DNA of 18,904 nt from an uncultured Pedobacter sp. (lineage in GTDB: Bacteria > Bacteroidota > Bacteroidia > Sphingobacteriales > Sphingobacteriaceae). The notes under the pieces are model-generated. The model did not search any database, had not been told where the DNA came from, and saw only the letters and a list, made by a program, of their open reading frames with translations. Within the stretch, counting starts at the first letter, position 1; the number at the start of each line of letters is the position of its first letter. Position numbers and translations under genes: made by a program. Positions 1-8,407 of the stretch are shown one piece after another. The stretch covers positions 1 to 18,904 of the forward strand of contig CAMLDJ010000084.1 of assembly GCA_946478755.1 (NCBI GenBank), in the 5' to 3' direction.

Positions 1-402
1 AGCTTTAGCTCGGCTGCAGCCTATCCCTTTATAACCGACTGGGGTTCGGCCCAGCAGTGGCACCTGGAGCGCTGGACGCCTGAGCGCTATGCCAATGGCG
101 AAACCATAAGCTATCCCCGTTTACAATTGTCGCCCGGTGCACAGCACAATTACCAGGCATCCAGCTTTTGGGTACAGGACGCTTCTTATATCAGGTTAAA
201 AAATGCGGAGCTAGGTTACAGGTTCTCTTCCGGCTTCTTAAAAAAGGCAGGCTTAAGTTCCATGCGGATCTTCCTGAGCGGCAATAACCTGGTTACCTGG
301 AAAAATATGAAATATGCTAAAGACCCTGATGCACGTGAAGCCTGGGGAAGGGTATACCCGGCAATGCGGGTATTTAACGGGGGCGTTAACTTTCAATTTT
401 AA
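1..402 (+). CDS. SusC-like TonB-dependent outer membrane transporter, C-terminal fragment (SusC-1)
   Basis: The frame is open from the first base to a TAA at 400-402 and gives the last 133 residues of a SusC/RagA-type TonB-dependent transporter; the 5' part lies outside the window. The call rests on the SusC C-terminal pattern: an FWVQDASYIRLKNAELGY strand, then a FLSGNNLVTW strand and a final strand ending in an aromatic residue (NFQF), as in outer-membrane beta-barrels. The same segment recurs in the complete SusC at 2193-5054 (FWVRSANLLRLRNVELGY). It would form the last strands of a barrel that imports oligosaccharides, capped by the SusD lipoprotein encoded 2 nt downstream. A short reading from the TTG at 127 is only an internal start. 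Type is secure; the ligand is unknown. Confidence 0.93.
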   Translation, partial: SFSSAAAYPFITDWGSAQQWHLERWTPERYANGETISYPRLQLSPGAQHNYQASSFWVQDASYIRLKNAELGYRFSSGFLKKAGLSSMRIFLSGNNLVTWKNMKYAKDPDAREAWGRVYPAMRVFNGGVNFQF

Positions 403-404
403 TC

Positions 405-2192
405 ATGAAAAACTTAAATGATATGAGAAGAAATTTATTCTTTACAGGCAGTTTGATCCTATTGGTCTTTATGCTGGGCTCCTGCAAAAAGTACCTGGAA
501 AAGCCGGTAAGCAGTGAAGTTACCATAGATGATGTATTTGCTTCTAAAGAGAAAGCAGAACAATTTCTGTGGAATGTATACAGTACGGCTTCCATTTTCG
601 AATTTCCGTTTTATTGGGATGCCACCCACAATGGATACAACCATTACGGAACCACTTATTCTATTCTTGCCACGGCCTGCGATGAGGCAGATGCGTATGG
701 TAATTATACCGGCAGTGAGGCTTTTAATACCGGAAACTGGGCGGCAAATAATGTTTATTTCTATGAGTTCAGAAGTGAGTATTGTTATAAAGGCATCCGA
801 AATGCGAATATTTTTATAGAAAATATAGATAAATCGCCTTTTTCTGATACTGAGAAAGCGGCGATGAAAGGGGAAGCGATATTTTTGCGTGCCCTGATGC
901 ACTTTGACCTGATGCAACGGCTTGGCGGGATATCCATAGTTGATAAAGTGCTCAAAGTAGCCTCGGCCGAAGACATTCCTGGTGTAAGAACACCAAGGAG
1001 CACGTACGAGGAGACGGTCAATTTTATTGTCAACAGTTGTGACGAGGCCGCAAAAAGCCTGCCTAATAACTATCCGGCTATGTACAGGGGACGAATCGTT
1101 AAAGGAGCAGCGCTGGCTTTAAAAGCAAGGACATTGCTGTATGCCGCAAGCCCACTGTTCAATTCTGATGAACCCTACCAACCGGTAGCGAATCCTGAAC
1201 TCCGGGCTATGATCGGATATACCAGTTACGACGCCAACCGCTGGAAACTTGCGGCCGATGCCAGTAAAGCAGTACTGGACTGGGCTGCAACTGAAAGTGG
1301 GGGCTGCGAACTTTATTATGGCAAAACCAACCCGGTTGACCGATACGAAGAGATATTTATTAACCCGAACGTTAAAGAGATTATTCTGGATGCCGGTTTG
1401 ATGGGTACCAACACTGTAAATTATTTTTGCAGGTTTATGTTGCCTGGAACCATTGTTTATACCGGTACAGATCCGGTTAATATTGGCATCACTTTTAACT
1501 TCACAAAGAATTATCAAAAGGCAGACGGTACAGAACAAACCTGGAACGAACAGGAAGGGGTTGCCTATCCTTATGCACAATATCGCCAGAAACTGGGTGA
1601 GCTGGAGCCGCGTTTCCAGGCTTCGGTATTCCAATCCGGGACGGAGTGGTCGCGTGGTAGCGGAACTATTTATCATTTTTATGAACAGGGAGGCAAACAA
1701 CTTAATTTATACAACGGCGTAGGGTTTTTACGCAAGTTTTTAAAAGGGGTATTTAACGGGTCGAGCCCTGCCCCAAGATGGATCACTTTTCGTCTTGCAG
1801 AATTTTACCTCAACTATGCGGAAGCACTTAACGAGGCCAACGGACCTGCAGCAGATATTGTAACTGCACTTAATGAAATCCGTAAACGTGTAAATATGCC
1901 TGAGTACAGCTACACTAACCAGAAGGATATGCGTACGAAAATCCATAGGGAAAGAGCAGTTGAACTTGCTTTTGAAGAGCATCGCTATTTTGATGTGCGC
2001 CGCTGGAAAATTGCCGGGGATGAGGGCGTGATGAAGGGGGGCATGTACAGCCTTAAACTTTATGGAGGAACAGCGCCAACTTACAAGCTCGAAAAATTTG
2101 AGACCCGGGCCTGGAACGATAAGATGTATTTATACCCTTTTAAGACCAGCGAAGTTGACCTGGGGTATACGGTACAAAATCCAGGATGGTAA
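405..2192 (+). CDS. SusD/RagB-family nutrient-uptake outer membrane lipoprotein (SusD-1)
   Basis: This is a surface lipoprotein that caps its SusC partner and helps load glycan. The 595-residue product begins with a short basic stretch, a hydrophobic segment and the lipobox LGSC, with Cys27 as the probable lipidated residue. The N-terminal helical SusD part follows (KGIRNANIFIEN and FLRALMHFDL patterns, typical of the TPR-like core). The C-terminal SusD/RagB domain has the family hallmark RERAVELAFEEHRYFDVRRW near residues 510-535, and the protein ends in VQNPGW. The first ATG (405) lies 2 nt after the SusC-1 stop; an in-frame ATG at 423 would also leave a good signal peptide. It should pair with SusC-1. 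Its sequence is clearly diverged from SusD-2, so the glycan specificity may differ. Confidence 0.95.
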   Translation: MKNLNDMRRNLFFTGSLILLVFMLGSCKKYLEKPVSSEVTIDDVFASKEKAEQFLWNVYSTASIFEFPFYWDATHNGYNHYGTTYSILATACDEADAYGNYTGSEAFNTGNWAANNVYFYEFRSEYCYKGIRNANIFIENIDKSPFSDTEKAAMKGEAIFLRALMHFDLMQRLGGISIVDKVLKVASAEDIPGVRTPRSTYEETVNFIVNSCDEAAKSLPNNYPAMYRGRIVKGAALALKARTLLYAASPLFNSDEPYQPVANPELRAMIGYTSYDANRWKLAADASKAVLDWAATESGGCELYYGKTNPVDRYEEIFINPNVKEIILDAGLMGTNTVNYFCRFMLPGTIVYTGTDPVNIGITFNFTKNYQKADGTEQTWNEQEGVAYPYAQYRQKLGELEPRFQASVFQSGTEWSRGSGTIYHFYEQGGKQLNLYNGVGFLRKFLKGVFNGSSPAPRWITFRLAEFYLNYAEALNEANGPAADIVTALNEIRKRVNMPEYSYTNQKDMRTKIHRERAVELAFEEHRYFDVRRWKIAGDEGVMKGGMYSLKLYGGTAPTYKLEKFETRAWNDKMYLYPFKTSEVDLGYTVQNPGW

Positions 2193-5054
2193 ATGAAGAA
2201 CAAAACACAATCAGTTTTATTCAGCACAACGATTATGAAATTTCAGTTAAACAGAAATAATAGATTACCCGGACTAAAATCCCTGCTCCTGCTGTTCAGT
2301 ACCTTGCCGGCGGTGTTATATGCGCAGGTTCCGGTAAAGAAAATACCAGCAGATTCCATCGTAAGGGTAGCTTATGGCACGCAAACTAAAGACGAGGTCA
2401 CCTCAGCCATATCAAGCATTAGCGGGTCCGAATTACGTAAAACACAAACAGCTACGCTTTCCAATGCATTGATCGGCAGGTTGCCGGGCGCAGTGGTCAT
2501 GCACAATGGGGGCGCACCGGGATTTGATGACCCAACCTTTGTGATCAGGGGAATGCACACGACATCAAACAACGGCCTGTTGATCATCCTTGACGGGATT
2601 CAGGTAAACAACATCAATCACCTGTCGCCCGATGAAGTGGAAAGTGTATCCGTATTGAAAGATGCAGCCGCTTTAGCTTTATATGGCGCCAAAGGTGCCA
2701 ATGGCGTATTGCTGGTAACCACCAGAAGAGGAACTGAAAACGAAAAGATCAATATAGCGGTCAATGCCCGCTATGGTTTACAATCGCCTACGCAGCTCCC
2801 AAAATTTGCCGGATCCTATGATTATGCCCGGTTTTATAATGAGGCATTGGGTAACGATGGCTTGGCTCCATTGTATACAGAAAAGCAGCTGAATGGTTAC
2901 CGGTCGGGCTCAGACCCTTATTTATACCCAAGCGTAAACTGGTATGATGAAATCCTTCGAAAAAACACACCTATCCAGGATTATTCCGTAACCTTTGACG
3001 GGGGTGGAAACACTGCTAAATATTTTGTGATGACCGGGTTTATGGACAACCAGGGTTTATATGACCATACCGATGAAGAACACAATGCCAACATCGGTTT
3101 TAAATGCTTTAATTTTCGTGCCAATGTAGACCTGAACATCACCAAAAGCCTGTCTGCACAAATAGGTCTTGGTGGTAATATCCAGGACAGGAAATTCCCG
3201 ACGATATCAACCGAAGATATGTGGAAAAACATGGCTACATACGCACCCAATCTTTATCCGGTAAGAACACCGGATGGAAAGATTACGGGAACGGCCAACT
3301 TTCCAAACAATCCTTTGGGCTATCTTTTAGAGAAAGGATACCAGTCGAGGCACGACCGCAACATCCAGACCAATTTCAGGCTAACAGAGAAGCTGGATTT
3401 CATTACGGAGGGACTAAACATATTTGGTGCTGCATTGTTCGACAATCTTTACCAGAACCGTTACGATAAGACCAGGAACTATTCGTATTACGAACCGATC
3501 ATAACAACAGATCCGGCAGGAGATGATATGGTAGATTTTGTGCAGCGTGGCCTCGATAGTGATCTTGCTGTCAGTACAGGTAATGATTATGAAAACAACA
3601 GGATCATTTTTCAGGGAGGCTTTAGTTACAACAGGAAGTTTAATAACCATGAATTTGGTGGTACAGTTTTTTTTCAGCAGGATAAGTATACCATCCTGGG
3701 TAACCAGGCACCATTTGCCCAGCAAAATCTGGCCAGCAGGCTAACGTATAACTTCAAGGGGAAATACTTTGCGGAAGCCGTTTTGTCTTATAGTGGGTTA
3801 GAAAATTATCCTGAAGGCCATCGTTTTGGCTTCTTCCCTGCAATTTCTGCAGGATGGCTGATCCATAAAGAAGGCTTCTGGAAAGAAAATTCAGTTATAA
3901 ATTACTTAAAACTGCGCGCTTCTGCCGGTCTTGCCGGTAATGATAAAGGTGCCTCCAGGTTCAATTATAACCAATACTGGGGTACACAAAGCAACCAGGG
4001 TTACTACTTCGGAACCGGTCAGAGTTTTTCTAACGCACTGGTGCAGCTGGGTATGGCCAATCCGGATATTACCTGGGAAAAGGCACTGATGTTTAATGTC
4101 GGACTTGATGCACAATTGTTTAACAATAAGCTGAGTGTTACTGCTGATTTTTTTCATGAGAAGCGCTCCGATATCCTGGTCAACATGGGTAATGTGACAT
4201 CTGCTCTTTCAGGCTTGTCTGCCGGTATAATGGAAAACCGAGGTGAAGTGCAGAATTATGGAACGGAAATATCGGCCACTTTTAAAGACAAGGCTGGTGA
4301 TTTGGATTATTTTGTTGGCGGACATTTCTCTTTCGCAAGGAACAAGATTACCAAAAGTTACGACTTGCCCAGAAAGGAAGTCTATAGCTCAAGACAGGAC
4401 AGACCGGTAAACCAATATTTTGGACTGGAGGCAATCGGCTTTTTCAGGGATGAAAGCGAAATTTTCAGCAGCCCGGTACAAACTTTCTCTAATGTCCGTC
4501 CCGGAGACCTGAAATACAGGGACCAGAATGGGGATGGCCTTATTGATGTAAATGATGAGGTGGCCATTGGCCGTCACGTTTACCCTGAAATTGGTTTTGC
4601 CCTAAATACCGGTGCTGCTTACAAAGGGTTCAATCTGGAGTTTTTCTTCCAGGGTATGGCCAACAGAAGTGTTTACCTGAACGGCTATATGTTTCAGCCT
4701 TTTGCCAACAATGCCAACATCTCTGACTGGGCTGCAGAAGGACACTGGACTGCCGAAACACATAATTCAGCTACTTTTCCACGTTTGACGACAGAGCCAA
4801 ATGCCAACAATTACCGTTCTTCTACCTTCTGGGTAAGAAGTGCCAATTTGCTGCGGCTTAGAAATGTAGAGCTCGGTTATACTTTGCCTCAAAAAATGTT
4901 TGATAAAACTCCGGTAAAAGGGGTGAAAATTTTTGTCAGTGGTTTAAACCTGCTAAGTTGGGACAACCTGGATGCCAATGTAGATCCGGAGACATTAAGT
5001 ACGGGCTACCCTGTCCTCAAATCGTATACAGCCGGTCTCAGTGTTAAATTTTAA
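2193..5054 (+). CDS. SusC/RagA-family TonB-dependent transporter lacking the N-terminal carboxypeptidase-like domain (SusC-2)
   Basis: This is an outer-membrane TonB-dependent oligosaccharide importer of 953 residues from the ATG that directly follows the SusD-1 stop (TAAATG). An in-frame ATG at 2235 (939 residues) is equally plausible and leaves a compact signal peptide cleaved at YAQ. After cleavage only about 20 residues precede the plug domain (roughly residues 60-175, starting at AYGTQTKDEV, with DPTFVIRGM, ILDGIQVN and SVLKDAAALALYGAKGANGV). The usual CarboxypepD_reg-like beta-sandwich is therefore absent. The rest is a 22-strand-type barrel. It carries the SusC motif DQNGDGLID (residues 777-785, a DxNxDG calcium-binding-like loop) and ends in a terminal aromatic strand. 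The partner is SusD-2, 11 nt downstream. A degenerate YGTQ segment stands where a TonB box would be expected. Confidence 0.95.
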   Translation: MKNKTQSVLFSTTIMKFQLNRNNRLPGLKSLLLLFSTLPAVLYAQVPVKKIPADSIVRVAYGTQTKDEVTSAISSISGSELRKTQTATLSNALIGRLPGAVVMHNGGAPGFDDPTFVIRGMHTTSNNGLLIILDGIQVNNINHLSPDEVESVSVLKDAAALALYGAKGANGVLLVTTRRGTENEKINIAVNARYGLQSPTQLPKFAGSYDYARFYNEALGNDGLAPLYTEKQLNGYRSGSDPYLYPSVNWYDEILRKNTPIQDYSVTFDGGGNTAKYFVMTGFMDNQGLYDHTDEEHNANIGFKCFNFRANVDLNITKSLSAQIGLGGNIQDRKFPTISTEDMWKNMATYAPNLYPVRTPDGKITGTANFPNNPLGYLLEKGYQSRHDRNIQTNFRLTEKLDFITEGLNIFGAALFDNLYQNRYDKTRNYSYYEPIITTDPAGDDMVDFVQRGLDSDLAVSTGNDYENNRIIFQGGFSYNRKFNNHEFGGTVFFQQDKYTILGNQAPFAQQNLASRLTYNFKGKYFAEAVLSYSGLENYPEGHRFGFFPAISAGWLIHKEGFWKENSVINYLKLRASAGLAGNDKGASRFNYNQYWGTQSNQGYYFGTGQSFSNALVQLGMANPDITWEKALMFNVGLDAQLFNNKLSVTADFFHEKRSDILVNMGNVTSALSGLSAGIMENRGEVQNYGTEISATFKDKAGDLDYFVGGHFSFARNKITKSYDLPRKEVYSSRQDRPVNQYFGLEAIGFFRDESEIFSSPVQTFSNVRPGDLKYRDQNGDGLIDVNDEVAIGRHVYPEIGFALNTGAAYKGFNLEFFFQGMANRSVYLNGYMFQPFANNANISDWAAEGHWTAETHNSATFPRLTTEPNANNYRSSTFWVRSANLLRLRNVELGYTLPQKMFDKTPVKGVKIFVSGLNLLSWDNLDANVDPETLSTGYPVLKSYTAGLSVKF

Positions 5055-5065
5055 AGCTTGAATAT

Positions 5066-6784
5066 ATGAAGATTATGAAACTTACTAAACTTATTACAGG
5101 CTTCATCATGATTTTGGTCGTGCTTTCAGGCTGTAAAAAATTTCTCGACAGAGAGATCGAAACCAATTATAAAGAGGGCGAGGTATTTGTCAATTACCAA
5201 CGGATGAGCCAGGCGGGCTATGGCGTATATGCCTTTCTTTTCGACCGTTTCGGCTTTCACCGCATCGACAATGCAATGCTGGCCTCCGCCAGCGATGAGG
5301 CCGATCATGCCGATGTAAACTCCAGCATCCAGAAGTATAACATGGGTACCTGGAACGCGGCTTCCAATCCTGAAGATTGTTGGGCCTATTTCTACCAGGG
5401 CATCAGAAGGGCAAATCTTTTTCTTGAAAATTCGACAGACTATAAAAAGATCCTGTATCGTGACACCGTTGATGCCAATAATAAGAGCACTTATGTCAGC
5501 CAGGTAAGGGATATTGAATGGTTAAGGGCAGAGTCGCGCTTTTTACGTGCGCTTTACCACTTTGAATTGCTTAAACGATATGGAGGTATTCCGATAGTTG
5601 AAAAGGCCACTGAGAATATCGAAGACCTGAATGGTATTACCAGGAAAAGCTATGCGGAATGTGCGGATTATATTGTTGGGGAATGCGATGCCATTCTGCC
5701 TCAGCTGAAAGATACCTGGGTAGGTTTTGAGGGCGAAAAATGGCGCGGCAGGGTAACCAAACCTGCAGCAATGGCATTAAAAGCCAGGGTACTGCTTTAT
5801 GCCGCCAGCCCGCTTAACAATCCTGACAATGATATCGCCAAATGGCAAAGGGCTGCAAAGGCTTCGCACGATATTATTGCGCTCAATAAATATGCGCTGC
5901 ATACCGATTATAAGGGGCTATTCAGATTGGGGAATGGTGCCGACGGCAATACTGAAGTTATTTTTGCGCAGCAGGGATACGCCAGAAATGATTTTGAAAA
6001 ATATAATTATCCTGTGGGTTACGATCAGGGAGGTTTAGGGAGTACCTCTCCGTCGCAAAATCTGGTAGACGCATATGAAATGAAAACAACGGGATTGGCT
6101 ATCGGCGAAAATGGCTCTGGTTACGATCCTGCCAATCCTTATAACAACAGAGATCCCCGTTTAGGGCTCAGTATTTTGGTAAATAATGCCTCCTTTAAAA
6201 ACCGGCCAGCCGAAATGTGGGTAGGTGGCCTGGATGGTTTAGGGAAGCCAAAGGCTACTACTACAGGTTATTACATCCGGAAATTCGTAGACGAAAACCT
6301 TAATCTTGCGCAGAGCACAGGCACCAGCATACATACTTGGATCATTTTCCGTTATGCAGAGGTGCTCTTAAACTATGCAGAAGCGATGAATGAAGCGTAT
6401 GGCCCGGATGTAACGGCAGGCTTCAGCATGTCGGCCAAAAAGGCTGTTGACATGGTGAGGGCGCGGACAGGCATTGCCATGCCGCCTCTTCCTCCAGGGC
6501 TTACCGTTGATGAAATGCGTTTACGGATCAGAAACGAACGCCGTGTTGAACTTGCATTTGAAGAACATCGGTTCTTTGATGTACGGAGATGGAAAATAGC
6601 TACACAAACTGAAAATAAACCAATAATGGCAATGAAGATCACCAAAAATACAAACGGAAGTTTCAGTTACCTGGTGGTGAAAGCAGAAGACAGGTTGTTT
6701 AACGAAAAAATGTATTTGTATCCTATACCGGAAGTTGAGGTGCTTAAAAGTCAGGGTAGCCTGGTACAAAATCCGGGATGGTAG
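5066..6784 (+). CDS. SusD/RagB-family nutrient-uptake outer membrane lipoprotein (SusD-2)
   Basis: This 572-residue SusD homologue is the partner of SusC-2. The signal peptide ends in the lipobox LSGC, with Cys23 as the probable lipidated residue followed by KKFLDRE. Shared SusD landmarks are YQGIRRANLFLEN, AESRFLRALYHFELLKRYGG (residues about 150-170), ALKARVLLYAASPL, and the C-terminal NERRVELAFEEHRFFDVRRW block, ending VQNPGW. The start at 5066 lies 11 nt after the SusC-2 stop; an ATG at 5075 is a possible alternative. It resembles SusD-1 at these landmarks, but synonymous codons differ throughout and the loops do not match, so the two are old paralogues and not a recent tandem copy. The role is binding and handing over oligosaccharide at the cell surface. 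Confidence 0.95.
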   Translation: MKIMKLTKLITGFIMILVVLSGCKKFLDREIETNYKEGEVFVNYQRMSQAGYGVYAFLFDRFGFHRIDNAMLASASDEADHADVNSSIQKYNMGTWNAASNPEDCWAYFYQGIRRANLFLENSTDYKKILYRDTVDANNKSTYVSQVRDIEWLRAESRFLRALYHFELLKRYGGIPIVEKATENIEDLNGITRKSYAECADYIVGECDAILPQLKDTWVGFEGEKWRGRVTKPAAMALKARVLLYAASPLNNPDNDIAKWQRAAKASHDIIALNKYALHTDYKGLFRLGNGADGNTEVIFAQQGYARNDFEKYNYPVGYDQGGLGSTSPSQNLVDAYEMKTTGLAIGENGSGYDPANPYNNRDPRLGLSILVNNASFKNRPAEMWVGGLDGLGKPKATTTGYYIRKFVDENLNLAQSTGTSIHTWIIFRYAEVLLNYAEAMNEAYGPDVTAGFSMSAKKAVDMVRARTGIAMPPLPPGLTVDEMRLRIRNERRVELAFEEHRFFDVRRWKIATQTENKPIMAMKITKNTNGSFSYLVVKAEDRLFNEKMYLYPIPEVEVLKSQGSLVQNPGW

Positions 6785-6808
6785 GTTTTATCATTGATTA
6801 ATAATAAG

Positions 6809-8407
6809 ATGATCATGAAAAGAGTATTAAATAATTTAGCCGGACTGATCATAGTGATGATCGGTCTTGCGGCCTGCAGTAAACCGCTGATGTTTCCTGA
6901 ATCCGAAACTACGACCGTACCGCAGGTAAAACAAGCCGTGGCACAGTTACTGTGGATAGGGCCTGAGTATAAACTGGTTGTTCAGGCAACCCTGGAAGAC
7001 GCTGATGGAATCAGTAAAATACGTTTAAAAAATGGGGAATGGAGTCTGGATGCGGAAGTTACAGGCGACAATAAAACCAGTTATACCGTAAATCAGACCT
7101 TTGTGGTTTCAAAAGATGCAAATTTTACGGAACACAACGTTGAACTGACCATCACCAACAGCAAAGGAGGAATTGCAACAGCAAAAGTAAAAGTGGAGGA
7201 CCTTTCTGCCCAGAACCAGATCTCTGGCTATACGCCAGATCTGTTGCCTCCGGTAATCACCGTTACTAAGCCAACCGTTACCAAATTTTACGGTCTCACG
7301 AACGATCCGGTCAATGTCGATGTTGCCGCAAGCTTAACTGATGCGATCGGAATGACCGGTATTGAAGTACGGATATGGGGCGAAACTGCTTCGGGTGAAC
7401 TCGTTAACCAGGAAGAATCGATAACTCCGAATACAACCGAGCAGAATAACTATGTGTACAGCAAAACATTTGCCTTGCCGCCGGGTAAGGCGGGAGAATA
7501 CCAGTACCTGATCAAAGCAACAGATGCCAGCGGAAACAAATCTATCAAAAGTGGGGTAATAACCGTTGGCTATATGGACAGGTTATATTTATCGGATGCA
7601 GAGAACATGGCCGAGGTAACCGGTCAGGGCTGGGACAATGGCGGAAATGCAAGGGGCTTTGGTACTTTGCTTTCCATGAAAAAACAGGGTGCCAATAGCT
7701 TTGTAGTGGATTACTATTACCGCAATGAAGCCAGTGACAACATCCGTTTCATCGCCTTTTTAGGCAGCGACAAGCCCTTTACCACCACTACTCAGGCCAA
7801 TGCTTTATATACACTTGATGGCCCTAATGTATTGGGCAACAGTACAACTGCTGCAGGTAAGGTGACGCCGGTACTGGCCGAAGCCAACTTTAAATTGCCG
7901 GTAACGCAAAAAGGATATTACCACATTACGGTTGATATGAGCGCGCGTACAATATCAGCAGTTCCTTTTACGCCATCTAAACCTTTTGTAGACGCAACCA
8001 AATATCCCGGCTGGGAAAAAGGTAAGAATTATGAATACCTGGCTGTGGTCAGCAGCGTGGTTGTAGGGACCGCCGGATGGGCCGAAACCCCGACTTCACC
8101 AAAACTGATGAGAGAAGCTGATCATGACTTTTTATACACCGGAACGTTTAGGACTACCGGATCGGCGGTTAATCTGAATTTTACCGCGCCCAAAGTTTTG
8201 GTCAACAGTACAAATGGTTGGTTCCGGTTATTGAGCGCAAGAGCAAATATGAAAGATAATTATGGCGATCCGATAGATATTGTAAGTGCGGTAGGCCTAA
8301 TAAGTGCTGGTACAAACTATGGTTTTTCGCACAATACAGCAGGTACTTTTAAGGCCACTTATGATATGGCTTTAGAGCGGTTAAGATTAATCAGGACCGG
8401 CAACTAA
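6809..8407 (+). CDS. SusE/SusF-like surface glycan-binding lipoprotein with Ig-like N-terminal domains
   Basis: This is a predicted non-catalytic surface glycan-binding protein of 532 residues from ATG 6809 (ATG 6815 is also possible; an upstream TTG at 6794 is less likely). The signal peptide ends in lipobox LAAC with lipidated Cys about residue 23. Two Ig/cadherin-like beta domains seem to follow (about 35-130, and 145-255 ending in KATDASGNKS). The C-terminal half contains two SusE/F-style beta-sandwich modules (about 258-385, with KGYYHITVDMSARTISAVP, and about 392-532, with GTFKATYDMALERLRLIR). The repeated strand pattern 'Y/F-x-I/A-T-V/Y-D-M' closing each module is what suggests SusE/F. 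Its position after a SusCD pair and directly before a GH30 is the standard place for such a protein. Carbohydrate-binding residues cannot be assigned; tryptophans are scattered (GQGW, YPGW, AGWAE, NGWFR). Confidence 0.75.
   Translation: MIMKRVLNNLAGLIIVMIGLAACSKPLMFPESETTTVPQVKQAVAQLLWIGPEYKLVVQATLEDADGISKIRLKNGEWSLDAEVTGDNKTSYTVNQTFVVSKDANFTEHNVELTITNSKGGIATAKVKVEDLSAQNQISGYTPDLLPPVITVTKPTVTKFYGLTNDPVNVDVAASLTDAIGMTGIEVRIWGETASGELVNQEESITPNTTEQNNYVYSKTFALPPGKAGEYQYLIKATDASGNKSIKSGVITVGYMDRLYLSDAENMAEVTGQGWDNGGNARGFGTLLSMKKQGANSFVVDYYYRNEASDNIRFIAFLGSDKPFTTTTQANALYTLDGPNVLGNSTTAAGKVTPVLAEANFKLPVTQKGYYHITVDMSARTISAVPFTPSKPFVDATKYPGWEKGKNYEYLAVVSSVVVGTAGWAETPTSPKLMREADHDFLYTGTFRTTGSAVNLNFTAPKVLVNSTNGWFRLLSARANMKDNYGDPIDIVSAVGLISAGTNYGFSHNTAGTFKATYDMALERLRLIRTGN

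Noticed and set aside
127..402. A free-standing 91-residue protein starting at TTG 127
   Set aside because: The same frame is open to base 1 and reads as the SusC C-terminal barrel throughout, so this is an internal start of a truncated gene.
1119..1700. A 193-codon open frame on the minus strand inside susD-1
   Set aside because: It is antisense to a well-supported SusD gene, its protein has no recognisable family pattern, and it has no context as a gene.
6794..6808. TTG start for the SusE/F-like protein
   Set aside because: Two ATG codons at 6809 and 6815 lie directly before the signal peptide and are more likely starts.
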